Position numbers and translations under genes: made by a program | Assembly (NCBI RefSeq): GCF_900114325.1 | Contig: NZ_FOSR01000011.1 | Coordinates: 44,497 to 108,496, forward strand | Direction: 5' to 3' | Length of the DNA: 64,000 nucleotides | Origin: Rhodanobacter glycinis | GTDB taxonomy: Bacteria; Pseudomonadota; Gammaproteobacteria; Xanthomonadales; Rhodanobacteraceae | Notes under the pieces: generated by a model | The model's database searches: none | Seen by the model: only the letters and a program-made list of their open reading frames with translations | Told to the model about the DNA's origin: nothing | Part shown: positions 28,785-35,819 of the stretch, in pieces | Numbering within the stretch: the stretch's first letter is position 1 | Layout: every line of letters starts with the position of its first letter

Positions 28785-29432
28785 ATGGACGTACACAACA
28801 ACAGCATGGCCAACCGCATGGTCGAGCGGTTCCGCGGCTTCCTGCCCGTGGTGGTGGACGTGGAAACCGGCGGTTTCGATGCCGAGCATGACGCGTTGCT
28901 GGAAATCGCGGCGGTCACGCTCGACATGGACCCGGACGGCTTCCTGCATCCGCAGCCGGCGATATCGGCACATGTCGAGCCCTTCCCCGGCGCCAACCTC
29001 GACCCGCGCGCGCTGGAAGTCACCGGCATCGATCCGTACAACCCGTTGCGCGGCGCCATGAACGAACGCATGGCCATGGAACGCATTTTCCAGGCGGTGC
29101 GCCAGGTGATGCGCGAATACGGCTGCCAGCGCGCGATCCTGGTCGGCCACAACGCCGCCTTCGACCTCGGCTTCGTCAACGCCGCGGTGCGCCGCATCGC
29201 GCACAAGCGCAATCCGTTCCACCCCTTCAGCTGCTTCGATACCGCCACGCTGGGCGGCCTCGCCTATGGCCAGACCGTGTTGAGCAAGGCGGCGCAAGCC
29301 GCGGGCCTGGAATTCGACACACGCGAAGCCCATTCGGCGGTGTACGACGCCGAACGCACCGCCGAGCTGTTCTGCGGCATCGTCAACCGCTGGCGCCAGC
29401 TGGAAACACGCGAGCACGCCGCAACGCCCTGA
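28785..29432 (+). CDS. rnt: ribonuclease T
   Basis: 3'-5' exoribonuclease trimming tRNA and other stable RNA 3' ends. 215 residues. The DEDDh exonuclease motifs are [24 protein letters not shown] and [15 protein letters not shown], and the family segment [23 protein letters not shown] is intact. ATG 28785 is used; ATG 28806 is an alternative, and neither has a strong ribosome-binding site. It sits between the divergent porin gene and pstS. Confidence 0.94.
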   Translation: MDVHNNSMANRMVERFRGFLPVVVDVETGGFDAEHDALLEIAAVTLDMDPDGFLHPQPAISAHVEPFPGANLDPRALEVTGIDPYNPLRGAMNERMAMERIFQAVRQVMREYGCQRAILVGHNAAFDLGFVNAAVRRIAHKRNPFHPFSCFDTATLGGLAYGQTVLSKAAQAAGLEFDTREAHSAVYDAERTAELFCGIVNRWRQLETREHAATP

Positions 29433-29476
29433 AATTCGTGCGGATCTCCGTGCGGATCAATGACAGTTCTGCGCGA

Positions 29477-29494
29477 CTGTCATCGTAATGAAAC
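29477..29494 (+). promoter_or_regulatory. candidate PhoB site upstream of pstS
   Basis: CTGTCAT-CGTA-ATGAAAC: a perfect first half-site and a poor second half. It lies 84 bases before the pstS start. The upstream base run GACAGT..ACTGTC also forms an inverted repeat with it. PhoB control of pst operons is established; this particular site is inferred. Confidence 0.5.
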
Positions 29495-29577
29495 ACTCGT
29501 CTCACATCCTTGCAATGCACGACGCTTGAAATAGCGGTACCGGGCACACCGCCCGTCGTCCCTTCCAAGGAGCCAAC

Positions 29578-30609
29578 GTGTCGAAATCAATCCGCTTCAC
29601 CCCGCGCATGGGCCTGATCGCCGTTGTTGTCGCCATGGCGCTGGGCGGAACCGCCCAGGCTACCGACATCACCGGCGCCGGATCGAGCTTTGTGTATCCG
29701 GTCATTTCCAAGTGGTCGGCCAGCTACGCCGAAAAGACCGGCAACCACGTCAACTACCAGTCCATTGGTTCCGGTGGCGGCATTGCGCAGATCAAGGCCG
29801 GCACGGTCGATTTCGGCGCTTCCGACATGCCGCTTGACGAGGCCACCCTGGACAAGTTCGGCCTGGGCCAGTTTCCCGACGTGATCGGCGGCATCGTGCC
29901 GGCGTTCAACGTCTCCGGCGTCGCCGCCGGCAAGATGGTGCTGGACGGCCCCACCCTGGCGCGCATCTACCTGGGCGAGATCACCAAGTGGAACGATCCG
30001 GCCATCGCCGCGCTCAACAAGGGCCTGAAGCTGCCCGACGCGAAGATCACCGTGGTGCATCGTTCGGATGGTTCGGGTACCACCTTCAACTTCAGCGATT
30101 ACCTGTCCAAGGTCAGCGCCACCTGGAAGTCCAAGGTCGGTGAAGGCACGGCCGTGAAGTGGCCGGTGGGCATCGGCGGCAAGGGCAACGAGGGCGTGTC
30201 GGCTTACATCAAGCAGATCCCGAACTCGATCGGTTACGTGGAATACGCCTACGCGCTGCAGAACCATATCGGCTACGCGGTGATGAAGAACGCTGCCGGC
30301 AAGGTGGTGGAGCCCAAGACCGCCAGCTTCCAGGCCGCTGCCGCTACCGCGGACTGGGCGCACGCGAAGAACTTCAACCTGCTGATGACCAACGCCCCGG
30401 GCGCCGAGGCGTGGCCGATCACCGCCACCTCGTGGGTGATCATGTACAAGCAGCCGAAGAACGAGGCCAACTCCAAGGTTGCCCTCGACTTCTTCAAGTG
30501 GGCCTACGCCAATGGCCAGCCGCAGGCCAAGGCTCTGGACTACGTCCCGCTGCCCGCGCCGCTGGTGAAGCAGATCGAAGGTTACTGGAAGGCCGAGTTC
30601 AAGCTTTGA
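29578..30609 (+). CDS. pstS: periplasmic phosphate-binding protein PstS
   Basis: High-affinity phosphate-binding protein feeding the PstCAB transporter. 343 residues from GTG 29578 with AAGGAG upstream. A signal peptide ends near AQA, and the mature part begins TDITGAGSSFVYPVISKW. Phosphate-binding segments are GAGSSF, SIGSGGGI, FGASDMPL and HRSDGSGTTFNFSDYL. It is the first gene of pstSCAB-phoU. A 19-bp inverted repeat between it and pstC may let pstS be expressed more strongly than the membrane subunits. Confidence 0.97.
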   Translation: MSKSIRFTPRMGLIAVVVAMALGGTAQATDITGAGSSFVYPVISKWSASYAEKTGNHVNYQSIGSGGGIAQIKAGTVDFGASDMPLDEATLDKFGLGQFPDVIGGIVPAFNVSGVAAGKMVLDGPTLARIYLGEITKWNDPAIAALNKGLKLPDAKITVVHRSDGSGTTFNFSDYLSKVSATWKSKVGEGTAVKWPVGIGGKGNEGVSAYIKQIPNSIGYVEYAYALQNHIGYAVMKNAAGKVVEPKTASFQAAAATADWAHAKNFNLLMTNAPGAEAWPITATSWVIMYKQPKNEANSKVALDFFKWAYANGQPQAKALDYVPLPAPLVKQIEGYWKAEFKL

Positions 30610-30624
30610 ACATGGCATGAGTAA

Positions 30625-30732
30625 CCGTTCGCGCTGAGCGCAGCTTGCACAGCAAGCGGAGTCGAGGCGACACCTCTTCGACTTCGGTCCCATCCTTGTT
30701 CCAAGGACGCGACCTGCGCTCAGGGTGAACGG
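30625..30732. repeat. inverted repeat between pstS and pstC
   Basis: CCGTTCGCGCTGAGCGCAG (30625-30643) pairs with CTGCGCTCAGGGTGAACGG (30714-30732), two mismatches in 19. The interior contains GAGTCGAGGCGACACCTCTTCGACTT, itself partly palindromic, here given only by its ends GAGTCGA and TCGACTT. It has the style of the dispersed CGTTCGCCCTGAGC repeats. It fills almost the whole 150-base gap. Confidence 0.78.
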
Positions 30733-30759
30733 AATTCGCTGGCACAACCTTCACTCGAC

Positions 30760-31731
30760 ATGCAGGCAAATCCCATCGACACCCGCCAACCATCCACCGA
30801 ACACCGCAGCCGCGCCGACACGCGCCATGACGCGCTGTTCCGCCGCCTGCTGAAAGGTTGCGCGCTACTGGTCCTGGCTGCCCTGCTGGGTGCCGCGCTC
30901 TCCACGCTGTGGGGTGGGCGCGAGGTTCTGTTCGGGCAGGGTCTGCACTTTCTCACCAGTTCCGCATGGGATCCGGTCAATGACGACTACGGCGCATGGG
31001 CGCCGGTGTTCGGCACCTTGGTTACATCCCTGATCGCCCTGATTCTCGCGGTGCCGACCAGTTTCGGCATCGCCCTGTTTCTCACCGAGATCGCGCCAGC
31101 CTGGCTGCGCAGCCCGGTGGCCACCGCCATCGAATTGCTGGCCAGCATCCCGTCGATCATCTACGGCATGTGGGGCCTGTTCGTGTTCGTGCCGTTCATG
31201 TCGCGGATCGAGCCGACCCTGAGCGACACGCTCGGCCGCATCCCGCTGATCGGCAAACTGTTCCAGGGCCCGCCGCTGGGCCTGGGCCTGCTGACCGCCG
31301 GCATCGTGCTGGCGGTGATGATCCTGCCCTTCATCTGCTCGGTGATGCGCGAAGTGTTCCGCACCGTGCCGACACGCCTGAAGGAATCGTCCTATGCGCT
31401 GGGCTCGACCACCTGGGAAGTGGTGTGGGACATCGTGCTGCCGTACACGCGCTCGGCGGTGATCGGCGGCATCTTCCTCGGCCTTGGCCGCGCGCTGGGC
31501 GAGACCATGGCGGTGACTTTCGTGCTGGGCAACTCGTACGACATCACCTCGTCGCTGCTGATGCCGGGCACCACGATTTCGTCGGCCATTGCCAATGAAT
31601 TCAACGAGGCCGTGGGCGTGCATCGCTCGGCGCTGATCGCACTGGGCTTCCTGCTGTTCGTGGTGACCTTCGTGGTGCTGCTGATTGCCCGCCTGATGCT
31701 GCGCCAACTGGCCCGCAAGGAGGGTCGCTGA
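30760..31731 (+). CDS. pstC: phosphate ABC transporter permease PstC
   Basis: Inner-membrane subunit of the Pst phosphate transporter. 323 residues with about six membrane segments, the first at residues 30-47 after a charged N-terminus. The ABC permease loop is ESSYALGSTTWEVVWDIVLP (EAA motif), followed by LGRALGETMAVTFVLGN, typical of PstC. The stop overlaps the pstA start (TGATG), so the two permeases are translationally coupled. Confidence 0.96.
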   Translation: MQANPIDTRQPSTEHRSRADTRHDALFRRLLKGCALLVLAALLGAALSTLWGGREVLFGQGLHFLTSSAWDPVNDDYGAWAPVFGTLVTSLIALILAVPTSFGIALFLTEIAPAWLRSPVATAIELLASIPSIIYGMWGLFVFVPFMSRIEPTLSDTLGRIPLIGKLFQGPPLGLGLLTAGIVLAVMILPFICSVMREVFRTVPTRLKESSYALGSTTWEVVWDIVLPYTRSAVIGGIFLGLGRALGETMAVTFVLGNSYDITSSLLMPGTTISSAIANEFNEAVGVHRSALIALGFLLFVVTFVVLLIARLMLRQLARKEGR

Positions 31732-32597
31732 TGGCCTCCTCGATCCATACCCGTCGACGCATCATCAACGTCGTGGCCATGCTCCTCAGTGGCTGTGCCA
31801 CCGCATTGGGGCTGATCTTCCTCGCGTGGATCCTGTGGGTGACGCTGAAGAACGGCATCGGCGCGCTCAGCCCGCGCCTGTTCACCAAAATCACCGCCTA
31901 TGCCGATGAGGGCGGTCTCTCCAACGCCATCGTCGGCAGCCTGATGATGGACGTGATCGCCCTGCTGATCTGCACACCGATCGGCGTGCTGGCTGGCACC
32001 TATCTGGCCGAGTACGCCAACCGCTCGAAGCTGGGCGCCACCATCCGCTTCCTCAACGACATCCTGCTGTCGGCCCCCTCCATCGTGCTCGGCCTGTTCG
32101 TGTACGTGATCATCGTGGTACCGATGTCGAACTTCACCCACGGCGCGGTATCGTTCTCCGGTATTGCCGGGGCGGTGGCACTGGCCTTGATCGGCCTGCC
32201 GGTGATCGTGCGCACCACCGACGAAATGCTGCAACTGGTCCCCGGCACGCTGCGCGAGGCAGCCCTGTCGCTGGGCATCCCGCAATGGAAGGTGACCGTG
32301 CAGGTGCTGATGCGGGCCGCCACGTCCGGCATCGTCACCGGCGTACTGCTGGCACTGGCACGACTGGCCGGCGAAACCGCGCCACTGTTGTTCACCGCCT
32401 TCGGCAACAACTTCATGGCGGTGAACCCGCTGGACAAGATGGAAAGCCTGCCGGTAGCCATCTACCAGTACACCAACGATCCCAGCCCGTCACTGCACGC
32501 CATTGCCTGGGCCGGCGCATTGCTGATCACGCTGTTCGTGCTCGCATTGAGCCTGTTGACCCGCCTGCTGTTTGCACGCAAGAAAGGTTCCCCATGA
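31731..32597 (+). CDS. pstA: phosphate ABC transporter permease PstA
   Basis: Second inner-membrane subunit of the Pst transporter. 288 residues with about six membrane segments. The EAA loop is [20 protein letters not shown], followed by [18 protein letters not shown], the PstA signature. The ATG at 31731 shares its A with the pstC stop, and its own stop overlaps the pstB start (ATGA). Confidence 0.96.
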   Translation: MASSIHTRRRIINVVAMLLSGCATALGLIFLAWILWVTLKNGIGALSPRLFTKITAYADEGGLSNAIVGSLMMDVIALLICTPIGVLAGTYLAEYANRSKLGATIRFLNDILLSAPSIVLGLFVYVIIVVPMSNFTHGAVSFSGIAGAVALALIGLPVIVRTTDEMLQLVPGTLREAALSLGIPQWKVTVQVLMRAATSGIVTGVLLALARLAGETAPLLFTAFGNNFMAVNPLDKMESLPVAIYQYTNDPSPSLHAIAWAGALLITLFVLALSLLTRLLFARKKGSP

Positions 32598-33406
32598 ACG
32601 AACACGCAGCCAACGATGCCATCGGCATGACCGCCACGGCCGCTGCTCCCGCCCGTACCAAGATCGAGGTGCGCGGACTGGATTTTTTCTACAACGGCTC
32701 GCGCGCCCTGCACGGCGTCAGCATGGGCATCCCGGAGAAGCAGGTCACTGCCATCATCGGTCCGTCCGGTTGCGGCAAATCCACCCTGCTGCGCGTGTTC
32801 AACCGCATCTACGCGATTTACCCGAAGCTGAATGCCACCGGTGAAGTAATGCTGGATGGCGAGAACATCCTTGATCCCGCGTACTCGATGAATCGCCTGC
32901 GCAGCAAGGTCGGCATGGTGTTCCAGAAGCCGGTGCCGTTCCCGATGACCATCTTCGAGAACGTCGCCTACGGCATCCGCCACCACGAGAAGCTGGGCAA
33001 GGCCGACATGGAGGTTCGCGTGGAGCAGGCGCTGCGCAGCGCCGCGCTGTGGGACGAGGTGAAGGACAAGCTGAAGCGCGATGCGCTCGGCCTCTCCGGC
33101 GGTCAGCAGCAGCGCCTGTGCATCGCGCGCGGCATCGCGCTTCGCCCCGAGGTGCTGCTGCTCGACGAACCCACTTCCGCGCTGGACCCGATCGCCACCG
33201 GCCGCATCGAACAGCTGGTGGAAGAGCTCAAGCACGACTACACCATCGTCATCGTCACCCACAACATGCAGCAGGCCGCACGCGTCTCCGACCGCACCGC
33301 CTTCATGTACATGGGCGAACTGATCGAATTCGACGCCACCGAAAAAATCTTCACCAAGCCGGCGAAAAAGCAGACCGAGGACTACATCACCGGTCGCTTC
33401 GGCTGA
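32594..33406 (+). CDS. pstB: phosphate ABC transporter ATP-binding protein PstB
   Basis: ATPase of the Pst transporter. 270 residues from ATG 32594, which overlaps the pstA stop; a longer upstream frame is not coding. Walker [10 protein letters not shown] is at residues 56-64, the Q-loop follows at [19 protein letters not shown], the signature is [16 protein letters not shown], Walker B is [11 protein letters not shown], and the switch histidine is in VTHNMQQA. All motifs are intact. Confidence 0.97.
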   Translation: MNEHAANDAIGMTATAAAPARTKIEVRGLDFFYNGSRALHGVSMGIPEKQVTAIIGPSGCGKSTLLRVFNRIYAIYPKLNATGEVMLDGENILDPAYSMNRLRSKVGMVFQKPVPFPMTIFENVAYGIRHHEKLGKADMEVRVEQALRSAALWDEVKDKLKRDALGLSGGQQQRLCIARGIALRPEVLLLDEPTSALDPIATGRIEQLVEELKHDYTIVIVTHNMQQAARVSDRTAFMYMGELIEFDATEKIFTKPAKKQTEDYITGRFG

Positions 33407-33417
33407 ACAAAACGGCT

Positions 33418-33454
33418 CCCTCTCCCCTCTGGGGAGAGGGTTGGGGTGAGGGGG
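33418..33454. repeat. copy of the CCCTCTCCCC repeat between pstB and phoU
   Basis: Perfect 10-bp stem CCCTCTCCCC with loop TCT and complement (33431-33440), then TTGGGGTGAGGGGG. Same family as the pair at 27027-27157. It may act as a weak terminator or RNA stabiliser between pstB and phoU. Confidence 0.78.
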
Positions 33455-33525
33455 CGGGCGCCCTCGACGCATCGTTCCGCCCTCCCCTCTTCCTCCGAAA
33501 GTGAGGAAAAACCACGAGGCACACC

Positions 33526-34257
33526 ATGAGCACCAGCAAAGACCACATCATCAAGAGCTACGACGACGAACTGGAACGCCTTACAGGCGAACTGGTGCGC
33601 ATGGGCGAACTGTCCGTGCGTCAGCTCGAGGCTGCCATCGACGTGGTCGAACGCCGCGACGAACGCGCCGCCCGCCGTGTGGTGGACAACGACGACGCCA
33701 TCGACCAGCTTGAGCAGGAAATCAGTCACGACGTGGTGCGTTTGCTGGCCTTGCGTGCACCCATGGCTGGCGACCTGCGCAACGTGTTCGCCGCGCTGCG
33801 CATCGCCGCCGACATCGAGCGCATCGGCGACTACGCAGCCAACGTGGCCAAGCGCGCGATCCCGTTGTCGATGCTGGCCCCGGTGGCGCCCGCCAATGGC
33901 CTGGCCACCCTTGCCGCACTGGCCGTGGACGAAGTCCGCGAAGTGTTGCGCGCCTACCGCAACCGCGATGCCGAGCACGCCCGCCAGGTGTGGGAGAGCG
34001 ATGCGCGGCTGGACGAAGCCTGGACCGGCTACTTCCGCCAACTGCTCACCTACATGATGGAAGATCCGCGCAACATCACGCCGTGCACGCATCTGCTGTT
34101 CATGGCCAAGAACATCGAGCGCATCGGCGACCACGCCACCAACATCGCCGAAAACGTGTGGTTCCAGGTCACCGGCGAACAGTTGGACAAGCAACGCAAC
34201 AAGCGTGACCTCACCTCCGAGCCGCAGCCCCCGATACCGGGCAAACCGCGCACGTAA
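33526..34257 (+). CDS. phoU: phosphate signalling protein PhoU
   Basis: Links the Pst transporter to the PhoR/PhoB two-component system and keeps it off under phosphate excess. 243 residues made of two similar three-helix PhoU repeats. Each carries the metal-binding signature: DIERIGDYAANVAKRA in the first and NIERIGDHATNIAENV in the second. It is the last gene of the pst cluster, 119 bases after pstB with a hairpin repeat in between. phoB and phoR are not in the window. Confidence 0.95.
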   Translation: MSTSKDHIIKSYDDELERLTGELVRMGELSVRQLEAAIDVVERRDERAARRVVDNDDAIDQLEQEISHDVVRLLALRAPMAGDLRNVFAALRIAADIERIGDYAANVAKRAIPLSMLAPVAPANGLATLAALAVDEVREVLRAYRNRDAEHARQVWESDARLDEAWTGYFRQLLTYMMEDPRNITPCTHLLFMAKNIERIGDHATNIAENVWFQVTGEQLDKQRNKRDLTSEPQPPIPGKPRT

Positions 34258-34275
34258 GAAGTCACCTTCTCCCAG

Positions 34276-34299
34276 CCTCACCCTGCATGCAGGGTGAGG
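34276..34299. terminator. 24-base perfect palindrome between phoU and sugE
   Basis: CCTCACCCTGCA followed directly by its reverse complement. It is an extragenic CCTCACCC-type repeat located between two convergent genes, so it probably also ends transcription; there is no T-run on either side. Confidence 0.55.
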
Positions 34300-34371
34300 T
34301 GCAAAACCGGTATCGATGCACGTTTTGCTCCCCTCTTTGCTGCGCAAGAGAGGGCCGGGGAGCGGTGCTTT

Positions 34372-34695
34372 TCAAGACGCCCCGCCCACCAGTTTCAACC
34401 CGACCACGCCCAGCAGGATCAGTCCCACGCAGGCCAGCCGCAACGGCGTAGCGGGGTCGCCAAACAGCACGATCCCCAGGATCACCGCGCCGATAGCACC
34501 GATGCCGGTCCAAACCGCATACGCCGTGCCGATCGGCAGCGTCTTTGCAGCCAACGCCAGCAACACCACGCTGACGGCCATCGCCGCCACCGTCGCCACG
34601 CCGGGCCAAAGCCGGGAAAAGCCCTCGCTGTATTTCAGGCCGATGGCCCAACCGATTTCGAACAGGCCGGCGAGCACCAGGTAAAGCCATGCCAT
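34372..34695 (-). CDS. sugE: SMR-family guanidinium exporter (SugE/Gdx type)
   Basis: 107 residues with four membrane helices, the usual small multidrug resistance size. The first helix is LYLVLAGLFEIGWAIGLKYS with the membrane-embedded glutamate of the family. The GLKYSEGFSRLWPG continuation is typical of the SugE/Gdx branch, which exports guanidinium in exchange for protons, rather than EmrE. ATG 34695 has AAGGAG upstream. A guanidine-II riboswitch lies directly upstream, which independently supports guanidinium as the substrate. Confidence 0.92.
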   Translation of the reverse strand: MAWLYLVLAGLFEIGWAIGLKYSEGFSRLWPGVATVAAMAVSVVLLALAAKTLPIGTAYAVWTGIGAIGAVILGIVLFGDPATPLRLACVGLILLGVVGLKLVGGAS

Positions 34696-34720
34696 GACGA
34701 AGCTCCTTCGCATCGCGCGC

Positions 34721-34766
34721 AGGGCCGTCCCCACGAAACGGGAAAAGTGGCGGGTCGTCCCGCCAC
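34721..34766 (-). promoter_or_regulatory. guanidine-II (mini-ykkC) riboswitch
   Basis: On the minus strand, two hairpins carry the diagnostic ACGR loops. P1 (34766-34747) is an eight-base-pair perfect stem GTGGCGGG with loop ACGA. P2 (34734-34721, extending two bases further down) is a stem with GGGG/CCCT and loop ACGG. The 12-base linker is TTTTCCCGTTTC. The AAGGAG ribosome-binding site of sugE follows 12 bases later. Guanidine binding makes the two loops kiss and frees the ribosome-binding site, turning on the exporter. Confidence 0.93.
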
Positions 34767-34803
34767 TCGAAGCACATGGCACGCATGAGCCTGCCGCATG
34801 TGA

Positions 34804-35076
34804 CTACGGCAGCCGCTCGCGCTCCATGCGACGCACCTGCACACTGCGCGCGACGCCGAAGATGCCGATAAGCAGCCACGCCACCTGCATCAGAAAGGCC
34901 GACCAGTTGAAGCCGCCGAACAGCAGCGACAGCATCACCCCCACCGCGCCGAAGATGTTCATCAGCTGGTACGTCAGTCCGTTGCCATGCAACTTGTGGG
35001 CTTGCATCAGAAGGAATGCCAGCAACACCAGCAGCACGCCGATGTAACCGGCCCAGTCGTACCAGAAGAAAGTCAT
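34804..35076 (-). CDS. small membrane protein (CBU_0592-like)
   Basis: 90 residues from ATG 35076, which overlaps the rlmB stop (ATGA). There are about three hydrophobic segments: WAGYIGVLLVLLAFLLM, LMNIFGAVGVMLSLLFGG and FLMQVAWLLIGIFGVARSV, with a basic tail. The pattern YDWAGYIGVLLVLLAF and the NIFGA segment match the small CBU_0592-type membrane domain as I know it; the function is unknown. It is third in the rnr-rlmB operon and directly precedes the guanidine riboswitch. Confidence 0.78.
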   Translation of the reverse strand: MTFFWYDWAGYIGVLLVLLAFLLMQAHKLHGNGLTYQLMNIFGAVGVMLSLLFGGFNWSAFLMQVAWLLIGIFGVARSVQVRRMERERLP

Positions 35077-35819
35077 CGCACCGCACTCCGCTGACGCAAG
35101 GCCTCGAACAACACGACACCCGTCGCGACGGAAACATTGAGGCTTTCCATCGCACCCGGCATGGGAATCTTTGCCACGAAATCGCAGGTCTCGCGGGTCA
35201 ACCGGCGCATGCCCTCGCCTTCGCTGCCCAGCACCAGCGCCACCGGTCCCTTCAGGTCGACACCATAGAGCGACTGCTCGGTGTCGCCGGCCAGACCGGT
35301 GATCCACACACCGGCCTCCTTCAGCTCGCGCAACGTTCGTGCGAGGTTGGTCACCGCGACCAACGGCACGCGATCCGCGCCACCAGCCGAGGCCCGACGC
35401 ACCACCGGGGTCAGTCCCACCGCGCGGTCCTTCGGCACGATCACCGCGGTGACCTTGGCCGCCGCGGCACTGCGCAGGCAGGCGCCCAGGTTGTGTGGAT
35501 CGGTGACGCCATCGAGCACCAGAATCAGGGTAGCGCTGCCATCGCGTTCGAGCAGCGCCGCAAGATCATTCTCGTGCCCCATCGGCGGCGCCTCGTACAA
35601 CGCCGCCACACCCTGGTGCCGTGCGGCACCGGCCAGCTTTTCCAGTTGCTCGCGCGGACGATGATGCACCGGGATGTTCAGCGCCTTGGCCTGTTCGGCC
35701 AGCTCGTGCACGCGCGGATTGCGCTGGCCGTTCTCGACCAGCACTTCGCGCACACGCGTCGCGTCGTTGCTCAGCGCACCTTCGACCGGGTTGATCCCGA
35801 CGATCCAGCTTTCACTCAT
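35073..35819 (-). CDS. rlmB: 23S rRNA 2'-O-methyltransferase RlmB
   Basis: Methylates the 2'-OH of G2251 in 23S rRNA. 248 residues: an N-terminal L30e-like substrate-binding domain, then a SpoU domain with the trefoil-knot motifs NLGACLRSAAA, LVLGSEGEGMRRLT and ESLNVSVATGV. The start overlaps the rnr stop and the stop overlaps the small membrane-protein gene, both by ATGA. rnr-rlmB is a conserved pair. Confidence 0.95.
   Translation of the reverse strand: MSESWIVGINPVEGALSNDATRVREVLVENGQRNPRVHELAEQAKALNIPVHHRPREQLEKLAGAARHQGVAALYEAPPMGHENDLAALLERDGSATLILVLDGVTDPHNLGACLRSAAAAKVTAVIVPKDRAVGLTPVVRRASAGGADRVPLVAVTNLARTLRELKEAGVWITGLAGDTEQSLYGVDLKGPVALVLGSEGEGMRRLTRETCDFVAKIPMPGAMESLNVSVATGVVLFEALRQRSAVR

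Noticed and set aside
29578..30609. Lipoprotein or split form of PstS
   Set aside because: The signal peptide ends in AQA without a lipobox cysteine, and the frame is complete.
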